This document shows positions 36,286 to 45,854 of a stretch of DNA of 64,000 nucleotides, in pieces (within the stretch, counting starts at the first letter, position 1; the number at the start of each line of letters is the position of its first letter). This DNA is from Alteromonas gracilis (GTDB lineage: Bacteria > Pseudomonadota > Gammaproteobacteria > Enterobacterales > Alteromonadaceae): positions 620,001-684,000 of the forward strand of contig NZ_PVNO01000025.1 in assembly GCF_002993325.1 (NCBI RefSeq), written 5' to 3'. The notes under the pieces are model-generated. The model worked only from the letters and a program-made list of their open reading frames with translations. It did not search any database and was not told the DNA's origin. The translations under genes were made by a program, and so were the position numbers.

Positions 36286-38714
36286 TGGCAGAGCACGATT
36301 GTTACCATTGTGGCTTGCCCATAGCAAACCACGACGAGGATAAGTTTAAAACGGTTATTTTAGGTCAGCAGCGCGACATGTGTTGCCCGGGCTGTTTGGC
36401 AGTGGCCGAAGCTATCGTATCGAATGGCCTTGAAGACTATTACCAGTTCAGAACTGAACCTGCTCAAAAGTCTGACGACGGCATTTTAGAAACCCTCGAT
36501 AAACTTAAGGTGTATGACGACCCCTCCCTGCAGGAGGAATTTGTTTTCGATGAAGGTCAAGATAAGCAGATACAGCTGACCCTTGAAGGTATAACTTGTG
36601 CGGCCTGTGGTTGGTTAATTGAAAAACAACTTTCTAAAGTAGAAGGCATAAAGCAAGTTGCGGTCAACGTTCAAGAGCGTCGCGCGCTAGTTACTTGGTC
36701 GCCACTGCAAATCAAGCTTAGCCAAATTCTTTCTACGCTGAAAAGAATAGGCTATGTAGGCTCGCCGTTTCATCCTGATGAACACGAGGCCAGCTATAAA
36801 CGTGAGCAAAAAACCTTTCTGAAAAAGCTAGGGCTAGCGGGCATTATGACCATGCAGGTCATGATGTTAATGACAGGTCTCTACTTTGACTGGTTTGGTG
36901 CCATTGAGTTAGAAACCAGACAATATTTTTACTGGGTTGCGCTGACGCTAACAACCCCTGTTGTACTGTATTCTGGCAGCACTTTTTATATTGGAGCTGC
37001 CAAAGCGTTAAGCGCAAAAACGGTTAATATGGACGTTCCGGTCACGCTCGCCATTTTCGGTACTTACATTGCCGGAATACGCTCTACGGTTCTTGAACAA
37101 GGCGAAGTGTATTTTGAGTCTATCTGTATGTTCATTTTCCTGCTGTTACTCAGCCGGTTTTTGGAACATCGTAGTCGGCATCGCGCTGCGCAGATCTCCG
37201 CTAATATGATGCAATATGTCCCGGTTTCAGCCACGAAGTTAATGTCAGATGGCAGCGTTACCGAATGCTTAGCAAAACAACTACGAATAAACGACGTAGT
37301 ACTGGTTAAACCCGGAGAGACAATTCCTATCGATGGCGTAGTAACCGAAGGTCATGCATCGGTTGACGAATCTATGCTTACCGGCGAGTTTAACCCCGTA
37401 CGCAAAGAGAACAATAGCGTTGTCTACGGCGGTACGGTGTGTCAAGACGGCAGCCTCACCATCATCGTAACCCAAACCCTCAAAAACGCATTGGTAAACC
37501 AAATCGTCAGGCTCCAAGCAAGTGCAATGGCTAGCAAGCCAAAAGCTGCGCAAATAGCGGATAATTTTTCTCGATACTTTGTTACGGCCGTGCTGATGAT
37601 CTCAGCGTTAACCTATGGATTTTGGTCGTACCAAGGTAGCGACGATGCCTTTTGGATAACCATATCAGTGCTCGTTGCAACCTGCCCTTGTGCACTAGGT
37701 TTAGCCACACCATCAGCACTCACCTGTGCTATGGCAAAACTTAACAAGCAGGGTATTTTGCTTAAACGCGCCGATGCCTTAGAGCAAATTACGGGCATTG
37801 ATACCATTGCACTAGATAAAACAGGCACACTTACGCAAGGCAAATTCACCATTTCAAATGCTTGGTATGCTGACGGCGTAGATAGTGACACTGCTCTCTC
37901 TATCGCACGCGCCCTCGAGTCGCGCTCTGAGCATCCCATAGCGAAAGCGTTCACAGAGAATAATACTCTTGACGATGATAACGCATCCGATCACACAGTC
38001 TATAAAGTAGTCAATTTTACTGTAGCGCCCGGGGGCGGAATAAGTGGTGAAATCAATGACACCTTGTTTTCAATGGGCTCTGCTGCGTTTTGCGTTCACG
38101 AGTCACAGCAAGAATTCATTGAAGACTACCCTTCAGCTAACGTCTATCTCACTGTTAAAGGCCGTATTATGGCAGCGTTTGAAGTGCGAGATACGCTTCG
38201 TGCAGATACACAAGAAACCCTCGATATATTGGCAAAAAGCCATACGCTTATAGTTTTAAGTGGTGATACACAACAAAATGTGGACTCACTAACTGCGTCA
38301 TTGCCAATCGAAACAGCCAAAGGTGGGCTTACACCAGAACTTAAATACGAAGCTGTTCAAGCTATGCAGCAAGCGGGGGCAAAAGTAATGATGATGGGGG
38401 ACGGTATTAACGACGCACCTGTTCTTGCCAGTGCAGACGTGGCAATAGCGGTTGGCAATGCTACCGATGTTGCTAAGACAGCAGCAGATGTTATTTTGCT
38501 TGGCGACCAACTTTTATCTGTTCCAACGCTTATAAGCACTTCTCATCAAGTGAAGAAGAAAATAAGACAGAACATAGGCTGGTCTGTAGGATACAACGTT
38601 TTGATTCTGCCCTTCGCCGTGTCTGGGCTACTTTCGCCGTGGATGGCTGTTGTAGGTATGTCGTTAAGCAGTATTATTGTCGTTACAAACTCAACGCGAC
38701 TTTTGAGCAAATAG
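36285..38714 (+). CDS. ccoI: Copper-translocating P-type ATPase for cbb3 assembly
   Basis: A P1B-type ATPase of 809 residues that exports copper for metallation of the CcoN active site. In order: an N-terminal cysteine cluster (CYHCGLP and CCPGC), a heavy-metal domain with ITCAACGWLIE, eight transmembrane helices with the CPC motif in TCPCALGLATPSA, the phosphorylation site DKTGTLTQG and the hinge MMGDGINDAPVLASADVAIA. The extra N-terminal cysteines identify the FixI/CcoI subgroup rather than CopA. It overlaps ccoH and lies one base from ccoS. Confidence 0.97.
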   Translation: MAEHDCYHCGLPIANHDEDKFKTVILGQQRDMCCPGCLAVAEAIVSNGLEDYYQFRTEPAQKSDDGILETLDKLKVYDDPSLQEEFVFDEGQDKQIQLTLEGITCAACGWLIEKQLSKVEGIKQVAVNVQERRALVTWSPLQIKLSQILSTLKRIGYVGSPFHPDEHEASYKREQKTFLKKLGLAGIMTMQVMMLMTGLYFDWFGAIELETRQYFYWVALTLTTPVVLYSGSTFYIGAAKALSAKTVNMDVPVTLAIFGTYIAGIRSTVLEQGEVYFESICMFIFLLLLSRFLEHRSRHRAAQISANMMQYVPVSATKLMSDGSVTECLAKQLRINDVVLVKPGETIPIDGVVTEGHASVDESMLTGEFNPVRKENNSVVYGGTVCQDGSLTIIVTQTLKNALVNQIVRLQASAMASKPKAAQIADNFSRYFVTAVLMISALTYGFWSYQGSDDAFWITISVLVATCPCALGLATPSALTCAMAKLNKQGILLKRADALEQITGIDTIALDKTGTLTQGKFTISNAWYADGVDSDTALSIARALESRSEHPIAKAFTENNTLDDDNASDHTVYKVVNFTVAPGGGISGEINDTLFSMGSAAFCVHESQQEFIEDYPSANVYLTVKGRIMAAFEVRDTLRADTQETLDILAKSHTLIVLSGDTQQNVDSLTASLPIETAKGGLTPELKYEAVQAMQQAGAKVMMMGDGINDAPVLASADVAIAVGNATDVAKTAADVILLGDQLLSVPTLISTSHQVKKKIRQNIGWSVGYNVLILPFAVSGLLSPWMAVVGMSLSSIIVVTNSTRLLSK

Positions 38715-38715
38715 C

Positions 38716-38946
38716 ATGAGCATTATTTACGTATTAATTCCAATCGCCATCATTATTGTTGCTGTCGCAATTGTAATTTTCTTTTGGGCGGTAAAGACCA
38801 ATCAGTTTGAGGATTTAGACCGACAAGGCTACAGCATTCTTTTCGATGATGATTTGTCACCTGAAGAAAAAAAATTAGCAGAACAGCGCAAGCAGCTACA
38901 AGAGAGCAAGGCAATGAAGAACAAAGAAGATAATGGACGGGATTAA
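38716..38946 (+). CDS. ccoS: cbb3 oxidase maturation protein CcoS
   Basis: A 76-residue protein with one N-terminal transmembrane helix (IIYVLIPIAIIIVAVAIVIFF in part), the FFWAVKTNQFEDLDRQG signature and a lysine/glutamate-rich tail. CcoS is needed for cofactor insertion into cbb3 oxidase. Its 3' end overlaps the following gene by 14 bases. Confidence 0.96.
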   Translation: MSIIYVLIPIAIIIVAVAIVIFFWAVKTNQFEDLDRQGYSILFDDDLSPEEKKLAEQRKQLQESKAMKNKEDNGRD

Positions 38947-39592
38947 CTACTTCTCTGCTTTTCTTATCGGCTTGGCGGGCGGTGTTCATTGTGTGGGAAT
39001 GTGTGGAGGGATCGTTGCGGCGCTCAGAATGGTCTCGCCAAAAGGCGCATCCGCTGCACCCTATACACTCGCTTACAACATGGGCCGGATTGCCAGCTAT
39101 ACGATTGCCGGTGCAATCACTGGCGCATTAGGAAAAATTGCGTCAGATTTCGTTCCGCTTGCCAGCTATGTCCTATCTCTTTTTAGCGGTGTTATGTTAC
39201 TTTTACTCGCTTGTTATTTAGGGAAATGGTGGACAGGTCTAACCCTTTTAGAAAGCGCAGGTAAAGGTCTATTTTCCAAACTTCAGCCTCTCTCTAAGCG
39301 GTTTTTACCGTTCAAAACCCCATTTAGCGCAATACCTTATGGCTTTATTTGGGGTTGGTTACCCTGCGGGCTTGTGTATTCAACCCTAACCTGGTCATTG
39401 GCCGCAGGCAACGCGTTACAAGGCGCGGGTATTATGTTTTTCTTTGGGTTGGGAACCTTACCCACCCTGCTTGCCGCCAGCGCAGGTAGTCAATATCTAG
39501 TGAGTACTTTTCAGCAAAGCGGCGTAAGGCAACTTATCGCAAGTATAATGGCTATCTATGCTATTTATCTTATTCAGGGCGCAATCCTATAA
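38933..39592 (+). CDS. SafE/TauE-like membrane protein of the cco cluster
   Basis: A 219-residue protein with about six transmembrane helices of the sulfite exporter TauE/SafE (DsbD-like) family. It begins INYFSAFLIGLAGGVHCVGMCGG, whose HCxxMCGG motif is conserved in the cco-linked subgroup, and contains YGFIWGWLPCGLVYS. It overlaps ccoS and is followed by fnr. A role in copper or redox delivery for oxidase assembly is inferred from the cluster. Confidence 0.9.
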   Translation: MDGINYFSAFLIGLAGGVHCVGMCGGIVAALRMVSPKGASAAPYTLAYNMGRIASYTIAGAITGALGKIASDFVPLASYVLSLFSGVMLLLLACYLGKWWTGLTLLESAGKGLFSKLQPLSKRFLPFKTPFSAIPYGFIWGWLPCGLVYSTLTWSLAAGNALQGAGIMFFFGLGTLPTLLAASAGSQYLVSTFQQSGVRQLIASIMAIYAIYLIQGAIL

Positions 39593-39638
39593 AAAAATAG
39601 GTATTATTGTCGTGTATAAATTATAAAGAGCAGGTTTT

Positions 39639-40379
39639 ATGAGCAAAGGAAGCCAATTTTCAATTCACTGTCAGAACTGCAGTTTCAGCCATCTCTGTCT
39701 ACCCGTTGCATTAAACAAGACAGAAATTGAGTCTTTAGACGACATAATTGAGCGTAAAAAACCACTGCATAAAGGCGATACGCTTATTAAGACTGGTGAT
39801 ACATTTCGTTCGCTCTTTGCCGTAAGAACCGGTTCTTTCAAGTCGTTCGTTACCAACTCTGAAGGTGAGGAGCAAATTACAGGTTTTCATTTTCCCGGCG
39901 ACATTATCGGCTTCGATGCGCTACGCGAAAATAAGCACCAGAGCTACACTTCTGCATTAGAAACAGCGATGGTCTGTGAACTTCCCTATGAAACGTTAGA
40001 TGAAATGTCGGTTCAGTTTCCGAAACTGCGACATCAGATAATGAGCTTCATGAGTGCAGAGATAAAGCAGGATCACGACATGATCATGCTTCTCAATAAA
40101 CGAACAGCAGAAGAACGCTTACTCTACTTTATCTCTCACCTATCGCAACGATTTGAGGAGCGAGGCTTTTCTCATCGTGAGTTTCATTTAACGATGACAC
40201 GAAATGAGATTGGCAATTATCTGGGTTTAACGATAGAAACCATAAGCCGCCTGTTAAGTCGTTTCCAAAAAGAAAGCATTATAAAGGTAGATGGTAAACT
40301 CATTACCATTCTAGATTTTGCATTGTTAGAGAATAAGCTGTCTGCCCTTAACGGCCCAAGTGTTGTATGTAGCGGCTAA
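39639..40379 (+). CDS. fnr: FNR oxygen-sensing transcription regulator
   Basis: A CRP-family regulator of 246 residues that binds a 4Fe-4S cluster without oxygen and activates anaerobic genes. The four ligands are at Cys11, Cys14, Cys20 and Cys113, each nine positions before E. coli Cys20, 23, 29 and 122. The cyclic-nucleotide-like domain includes [13 protein letters not shown], and the recognition helix reads [11 protein letters not shown], nearly identical to E. coli, so it should read TTGAT-N4-ATCAA sites. An AAGAGCAGG ribosome-binding region precedes the ATG; a terminator follows. Confidence 0.97.
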   Translation: MSKGSQFSIHCQNCSFSHLCLPVALNKTEIESLDDIIERKKPLHKGDTLIKTGDTFRSLFAVRTGSFKSFVTNSEGEEQITGFHFPGDIIGFDALRENKHQSYTSALETAMVCELPYETLDEMSVQFPKLRHQIMSFMSAEIKQDHDMIMLLNKRTAEERLLYFISHLSQRFEERGFSHREFHLTMTRNEIGNYLGLTIETISRLLSRFQKESIIKVDGKLITILDFALLENKLSALNGPSVVCSG

Positions 40380-40406
40380 GTTGTCTCTTCGTTCAAATTG
40401 TTTAAG

Positions 40407-40429
40407 AACGCGCGCTATGCGCGTTTTTT
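40407..40429 (+). terminator. Terminator after fnr
   Basis: AACGCGC/GCGCGTT stem with loop GCTAT, followed by a run of six T residues. Confidence 0.85.
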
Positions 40430-40504
40430 ATTACCTTTATTTTTTATTGTCCCAAGCACCCATAAATCGCCACACTAAAAATGGCAGAGCGAGTTGTAAA
40501 ATTC

Positions 40505-40518
40505 TTGACCCAAAACAA
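40505..40518. promoter_or_regulatory. Weak FNR-like site upstream of uspE
   Basis: TTGAC-CCAA-AACAA differs from the FNR consensus at two of ten positions. It lies about 100 bases before uspE, which in E. coli is also next to fnr. It is suggestive only. Confidence 0.35.
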
Positions 40519-40614
40519 CACGTTTTTTCAAATGTCGTTTATAGTTAGTGAAGGTGAACTAGAAAAATAGCGTTATTTATCGTCACATCAAGCTGTGTGC
40601 TTACTGGGGGTGTT

Positions 40615-41544
40615 ATGATTGAATATAAACGAATTCTTGCCGTGGTAGATGCTGAACGGGACAACCAACCTGCTTTAAGTCGTGCTTATGAACTCGCGTC
40701 AAAAACAGGTGCGACAGTGACCGCAATGATGGTGGTCTACGATCTATCTTATGATATGACCACCATGCTAAGCCCAGATGAGCGCGAAGCCATGCGCGAT
40801 GCAGTAACCAAAGAGCAAGGCAAGTGGCTTTGTGAACAACTTAAGAAACAAGGCTTTGCCGATACCGATATTGTAGTTGAGTGGAACAACCGTGCCTTTG
40901 AGTCAATTATTTACTACACGCTTAACAACCAAATTGATCTAGTGGTAAAAGCGACAAAGAACCACGATGATTTGGCCTCTGTCATTTTCACACCAACAGA
41001 CTGGCATTTAATGCGTAAGTGCCCTCGCCCAGTGTTATTTGTTAAAGAGCATGATTGGCCAGAAGGTGGTGAGATCATCGCAGCCGTAAATGTAGGAAGT
41101 GAAGACGACGAGCATGCTGCGCTTAATGACAAGCTTACAATTATTGCAAACGATTATGCGGCCTTATTGAAAGGAAATGTGAATTTAGTCAACAGCTATC
41201 CTTCTACCCCACTAAACATTGCGATAGAAGTTCCGGAGTTCGACCCCGATACCTATCATGATGCGGTTAAAAATCACCATCAATCCGAAATGCGTCGCCA
41301 TGCCCAAAAATATGGCATCTCGGAAGAGAGATGCATTGTACAAGAAGGTTTGCCTGAAAAAGTTATTCCCCACGTCGCCAAAACCATCGACGCTGAACTT
41401 GTTATCATAGGCACTGTAGGCCGCGTAGGTATTTCAGCCGCGCTTATCGGAAATACAGCAGAGCATGTGATCGACGAACTTAACTGTGACGTTTTGGCTA
41501 TTAAGCCAGATGGCTTTGTTCCACCGCTAAAGGTACAAAATTAA
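40615..41544 (+). CDS. uspE: Universal stress protein E (tandem Usp)
   Basis: A 309-residue protein with two Usp domains: the first starts YKRILAVVDAERDN, the second ends with IIGTVGRVGISAALIGNTAEHVI, a nucleotide/lipid-binding signature. E. coli UspE has 316 residues and the same fnr-uspE-ttcA order, which secures the name. ATG 40615 follows a GGGGG tract at a good distance; a GTG six codons upstream is less likely. Confidence 0.95.
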   Translation: MIEYKRILAVVDAERDNQPALSRAYELASKTGATVTAMMVVYDLSYDMTTMLSPDEREAMRDAVTKEQGKWLCEQLKKQGFADTDIVVEWNNRAFESIIYYTLNNQIDLVVKATKNHDDLASVIFTPTDWHLMRKCPRPVLFVKEHDWPEGGEIIAAVNVGSEDDEHAALNDKLTIIANDYAALLKGNVNLVNSYPSTPLNIAIEVPEFDPDTYHDAVKNHHQSEMRRHAQKYGISEERCIVQEGLPEKVIPHVAKTIDAELVIIGTVGRVGISAALIGNTAEHVIDELNCDVLAIKPDGFVPPLKVQN

Positions 41545-41617
41545 CGACACAACCATGGTTTAAAAAAGGCGCTTTATTGTATAATGCTTGCTTTATCACA
41601 AACCAAGCTAGTGAATT

Positions 41618-42571
41618 ATGAGTTTAGGCACAAGCAGCGTTGAGGCATCTGCATTGAACGCTGCACAAAGTAAGCAGAAGTACAACTTCAACAAACTTCA
41701 AAAACGTCTTCGTCGCAACGTGGGTAAAGCCATTGCCGACTTTGGCATGATTGAGAATAATGACAAGGTGATGGTGTGTCTATCTGGTGGCAAAGACAGC
41801 TACACCATGCTCGATATTTTGATGTTTTTAAAGAAGATTGCGCCTATTCACTTCGATATCGTTGCGGTAAATCTTGACCAAAAACAGCCCGGTTTTCCAG
41901 AGCACATTTTGCCGGCTTATCTGGACGAAATTGGTGTTGAGTATAAAATCGTTGAAGAAGACACTTACTCAATTGTAAAAGATAAAATTCCCGAGGGAAA
42001 AACAACCTGTTCGCTGTGCTCACGGTTACGTCGGGGCATTTTATATAGAACGGCTAAAGAACTTGGCGCAACTAAAATTGCGCTAGGTCACCACCGTGAT
42101 GACATGCTAGAAACCTTTTTCCTCAACATGTTTCATGGTGGCAAACTTAAATCTATGCCCCCTAAATTGGTCAGCGATAACGGCGAGCACATCGTTATTC
42201 GCCCTTTAGCATACTGCACTGAAAAAGATATTGAAAAATATTCTCAGGCAGCAGCGTTTCCTATTATTCCTTGTAACCTTTGCGGCTCTCAAGAAAACCT
42301 GCAGCGTCAAAACATTAAAGCAATGCTTCAAGACTGGAATCGCAGGTTTCCTGGTCGTATCGAATCGATGTTTAGGGCACTTCAAAATGTGGCCCCCTCT
42401 CATTTAATAGACAGCAATCTTCACGACTTTAAATCTATTACAACCCAAGACGGACCCGTTGAAGATGGCGACATAGGCTTTGATCAACCTTCTTTTTCCA
42501 CTGAAAATACATCCTCGTTAAGTGATGATGAGCACACTATTGAAGTGGTAAATATTATGGAACCCAGATAA
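41618..42571 (+). CDS. ttcA: tRNA 2-thiocytidine synthetase TtcA
   Basis: It thiolates cytidine 32 of certain tRNAs with an iron-sulfur cluster and ATP. The PP-loop motif [10 protein letters not shown] is at about residue 55, and the cluster cysteines lie in [10 protein letters not shown] and in PCNLCGS. Length is 317 residues against 311 in E. coli. A TATAAT at 41579 may serve as its -10. The stop abuts the ATG of the patatin-like gene. Confidence 0.97.
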   Translation: MSLGTSSVEASALNAAQSKQKYNFNKLQKRLRRNVGKAIADFGMIENNDKVMVCLSGGKDSYTMLDILMFLKKIAPIHFDIVAVNLDQKQPGFPEHILPAYLDEIGVEYKIVEEDTYSIVKDKIPEGKTTCSLCSRLRRGILYRTAKELGATKIALGHHRDDMLETFFLNMFHGGKLKSMPPKLVSDNGEHIVIRPLAYCTEKDIEKYSQAAAFPIIPCNLCGSQENLQRQNIKAMLQDWNRRFPGRIESMFRALQNVAPSHLIDSNLHDFKSITTQDGPVEDGDIGFDQPSFSTENTSSLSDDEHTIEVVNIMEPR

Positions 42572-43597
42572 ATGAAAATTGGACTTGCGTTAGGTGCCGG
42601 TGCTGCCAGGGGGTGGACGCACATAGGTATTATTCAAGCTTTAGAAAAGTTAGGCGTTAAAATTGACGTGGTAGCAGGATGCTCTATAGGTGCGTATGTT
42701 GGCGCCGCCTACGCAAGTGGTAAGCTGGAAGGGCTTAAAGAATGGGCATGCTCTCTTAGCGATTGGCAAGTACTTGCCTTGATGGGTGTTGGCCTAAGAC
42801 GCGGCGGTATTGCAAGCGGTCAAAAGGTGTTTGATAAGCTAGCAAATGAGTTTTGTGAATCTTCATACGAGGCAATGCAAAAGCCGTTTGCTACAGTCGC
42901 TACCGATCTTTATACCGGCCGTGAAGTGATATTTAATTCTGGTCCTATCGGCAATACCATTCAGGCATCTTGTGCAATACCTGCGCTTTTTTCGCCCGTG
43001 CCCCACGGCGACCGTTGGTTAGTTGATGGTGCTGTTGTTAACCCGGTACCTGTTAACCTATGTCGACAGTTAGGCGCAGACTTTGTGATTGCTGTTAATC
43101 TAAATGCCGATTTTCGCCCTATTCGTCTTGAAAAGTTGAGACAAGATCACGAAGAGAATGAACGTAAAACCGAGGACTTCTTTACAAAGAGTCAAAATGT
43201 TTTGCGTCAGTGGTTTTCTCCAGACAACAAAGATGAAAAATCACCTGAAACCAACAATAATAAACTGGATTTAAACGCAACTGATAACGTGGAAAGAGAA
43301 GACGGTGTTGCGTCTGAAGTCATTGAAAAAGTTGAGGAGGAATTCACTGAAGTACCAGCAAAGGTAAATAAACGAAATCCTCCAGGTATTATGAGCGTGA
43401 TGAGCAGTTCTCTTGAAATACTCCAGGCCCGCGTCACTCGCTCTCGATTGGCAGGCGATCCGCCTGACATCCTCATTGAACCGCAGCTCACTGACGTTGG
43501 CATCATGGAATTTCACAGGGCCGAAGAGCTATGCGCGAAAGGCGAAGAGACTATCGCGCGTTTAGCCGAGCAAATTAGGTATCAATTATTGACGTAG
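42572..43597 (+). CDS. Patatin-like phospholipase, RssA family
   Basis: A 341-residue serine hydrolase fold. Present are the oxyanion loop GLALGAGAARGWTHIG, the nucleophile elbow GCSIG (about residues 36-40) and the second catalytic residue in DGAVVNPVPV. RssA of E. coli has about 300 residues; here residues ~205-270 form an extra highly charged segment (KDEKSPETNNNKLDLN, then EKVEEEFTEVPAK), probably disordered. Directly adjacent to ttcA, so co-transcribed. Substrate unknown. Confidence 0.9.
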   Translation: MKIGLALGAGAARGWTHIGIIQALEKLGVKIDVVAGCSIGAYVGAAYASGKLEGLKEWACSLSDWQVLALMGVGLRRGGIASGQKVFDKLANEFCESSYEAMQKPFATVATDLYTGREVIFNSGPIGNTIQASCAIPALFSPVPHGDRWLVDGAVVNPVPVNLCRQLGADFVIAVNLNADFRPIRLEKLRQDHEENERKTEDFFTKSQNVLRQWFSPDNKDEKSPETNNNKLDLNATDNVEREDGVASEVIEKVEEEFTEVPAKVNKRNPPGIMSVMSSSLEILQARVTRSRLAGDPPDILIEPQLTDVGIMEFHRAEELCAKGEETIARLAEQIRYQLLT

Positions 43598-43614
43598 ATA
43601 GAAATCGTCAACAC

Positions 43615-44262
43615 TTAGCTTGATGCCATTGCAGTAATACGAAGTGGCGCATGAGGCAACGTTAAACCTTTTGCGTCATCTATCCAATCTTGCTCAATCT
43701 GCAGAACACCATTATTTATTTGCACACCCTGAGGCGTTATAAAGTCTAGATTCTTATCATCAAACTGAATCATAAGGCCTTTGACTGAAGGCATCATAAA
43801 AGATAGGAAACTTCCCATTTCATTAAAGAAGGCTTCATACTGCTCATATAAAAAAGTAAGCTCTTCTTTTTTGTAATACTGCTTCAGGTATTCGGGCTTA
43901 GTCTCAAGTTGCACCGACATATCGCACACATTTGCTCGCTCGACTAAGTCAATTCTCACTAACGCGTTAGCTAGTTTGAGAGCTCTCTCCGTCGGAACAG
44001 TAAAACGTCCTTCGTCGCTGACCTCTAACTCCATGGTTTTTTTGTCCGTGACGATAGATGCCGCATTAACTCCACATAAACGTCCTTCGCCAACTCGGAC
44101 AAAACCGAAAGCAAACTGGAGTGCTTGCGTGTCTTCATTATCTAATTTTTTTACATGGCTATAGAAACGGCTGTACTCAACGTCAATCGTTTCAGCAACA
44201 ACCTGTGTACTGCTAAAACCAATGACAAAAGATGATGCTAAAAATAGTGCCGCGCGTATCAT
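43615..44262 (-). CDS. DUF2987 family exported protein
   Basis: A 215-residue periplasmic protein with a signal peptide (ALFLASSFVIGFSSTQVVA) and two cysteines that could pair. The opening of the mature part, VEYSRFYSHVKKLDNEDTQALQFAFGFV, is the DUF2987 pattern. The function is unknown. It overlaps the Bax-like gene by four bases and probably shares its transcript. Confidence 0.82.
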   Translation of the reverse strand: MIRAALFLASSFVIGFSSTQVVAETIDVEYSRFYSHVKKLDNEDTQALQFAFGFVRVGEGRLCGVNAASIVTDKKTMELEVSDEGRFTVPTERALKLANALVRIDLVERANVCDMSVQLETKPEYLKQYYKKEELTFLYEQYEAFFNEMGSFLSFMMPSVKGLMIQFDDKNLDFITPQGVQINNGVLQIEQDWIDDAKGLTLPHAPLRITAMASS

Positions 44263-45065
44263 TCGGATAAAAACTCCTCGTTAAATCGGATCATAGTTTG
44301 AAGCTCTTCAACATAAGCGGCTCCGCGCTCAGAGTAATTCATCAGCCCCTCGGCCAACGCCACTCCCGTGATAGGTATTTGGTTTGCACGCAATCTACTG
44401 CGTATTTCTCTTAAATCAGCATAAGCATCGTGACGATTCAGATTGCGCATATAGGTATATGTTGCTCTAGATAAGTTATTGAACTTAGCGACTTCATGAG
44501 AAGCGCCGTCATTCCTGCGATTTGGAACAAAACCACACCCTTTTGAAAAGCACCACAAACCAAAGAAGTTATAGCCTTTTCTTGCGAAGCGACTTGTTCC
44601 CCATGCCGACTCATTCGCAGCTTGAACTAAAACCAATTCGACGGGTAACACGTCTATTTTTTGCAGCAAGGCGGGTAGTTTTACTTTGAGTGGCTGCGTT
44701 GATTTAACGCGATACTCTTCCTCAAGCCACGCCAATCTGTCTAAATCATCTTTTGAAAGTGGCTCGTCTACCAATGCTTTCCTGTAAAGGGTCTGCACAT
44801 AATGCCTAAGCGTCAGAAGATAAGCATTTTGCTTTTCTACCTCAGGTCTTAGGTAATTGAAGAACGCTTCCTTTTTCTCTTTTACATCCGTATAGGCAGA
44901 GAAATCAGGCACTGGTTTGTTGTCTTTTACCGTTTGCGGAACATCAAGAATATCCGGCTCGTCCTTTGTAAAGATGATGGCGTTAATAACAATTACCGCC
45001 AAAACCCCTAACGTAATAAGGACAATTTTAAACGTTTCTCGCTTATGCATCAAAGCTTGACTCAT
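44259..45065 (-). CDS. Bax-like protein with glucosaminidase domain
   Basis: A membrane-anchored protein of 268 residues related to E. coli Bax and to beta-N-acetylglucosaminidases of the FlgJ type. It has an N-terminal transmembrane helix (TFKIVLITLGVLAVIVINAIIF in part) and then a periplasmic domain with VQAANESAWGTSRFARKGYNFFGLWC in part, whose Glu is the likely catalytic acid. It would trim peptidoglycan. It overlaps both neighbours (23 bases with the upstream membrane protein, 4 with DUF2987), so the three form an operon. Confidence 0.88.
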   Translation of the reverse strand: MSQALMHKRETFKIVLITLGVLAVIVINAIIFTKDEPDILDVPQTVKDNKPVPDFSAYTDVKEKKEAFFNYLRPEVEKQNAYLLTLRHYVQTLYRKALVDEPLSKDDLDRLAWLEEEYRVKSTQPLKVKLPALLQKIDVLPVELVLVQAANESAWGTSRFARKGYNFFGLWCFSKGCGFVPNRRNDGASHEVAKFNNLSRATYTYMRNLNRHDAYADLREIRSRLRANQIPITGVALAEGLMNYSERGAAYVEELQTMIRFNEEFLSE

Positions 45066-45774
45066 TCACATCATTTACAGATGCTTCCGTGCCCACTCCT
45101 TGCTCGCCAATCAATTCCTGATAGAGCAATCCCATCATACTAAAATAGAAAGGTAACACCCAAATTAAAGACAGACCAAAGGTGAGCGGCACCGACGCGA
45201 ACAGTAGAAAGAACACACCGAAGATACTCGCAATTTGCGACCAGTAAGCGTTAAACACGCGGCAAGATAAAATGATGGCGCTTATAGGCGTTAGTTTCCT
45301 ATCGGCCACTAACATCAGCGAAAACGATGAGGCTAAGTAAAAATACACGCCCGGTAAAATGAGTAGCATCATCCCTAACTGAAAAAGAATGCTATTCACT
45401 AACTGCGTTAACGCTAACAACAAAACGAGGGGAAAAAACTGAAATACAGTAAAAACAGATGTTTTGATGCCCCGCGCGACGAACACGCCCATCATATACA
45501 AACCGCTTAGCAGCGGAGCAACAATGCAAATCGCCACAATTTCTATAATAGACTGGTGCTCAAAAACGTAAGTTCCATCATCGTTTATAGTGATGTATTG
45601 CTGTGCAAATACGCCCAACACAACGAATGTTAAAAACAACACCACGCTACCTTGTAATAGCGAAGAAAAATTTGCTTTTGTTAACCCAGCAGCGCGGCGC
45701 AATAAGCCCTTGATATCGAAGTGATACTGTTTCGCTAACGTATTGTTTAATCGGTCAGTGTTTACGTCTTTCAC
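45043..45774 (-). CDS. Multi-pass membrane protein, YciC/DUF975-like
   Basis: A 243-residue inner-membrane protein with about six helices and no charged active-site motif I can name. Features such as FEHQSIIEIVAICIVAPLLSGLYMMGVFVARG (in part) and LPGVYFYLASSFSLMLVADRKLTPISAI resemble the UPF0259/DUF975 group of poorly studied membrane proteins. The overlap with the Bax-like gene suggests a shared envelope role. Confidence 0.75.
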   Translation of the reverse strand: MKDVNTDRLNNTLAKQYHFDIKGLLRRAAGLTKANFSSLLQGSVVLFLTFVVLGVFAQQYITINDDGTYVFEHQSIIEIVAICIVAPLLSGLYMMGVFVARGIKTSVFTVFQFFPLVLLLALTQLVNSILFQLGMMLLILPGVYFYLASSFSLMLVADRKLTPISAIILSCRVFNAYWSQIASIFGVFFLLFASVPLTFGLSLIWVLPFYFSMMGLLYQELIGEQGVGTEASVNDVNESSFDA

Positions 45775-45854
45775 ACAACTCTCTTAATTTCTGGAAATCT
45801 TCGGGATTATATCAATTCGCGTAAACAAATGCCTGCCTGTATGCTAAACAAGAG

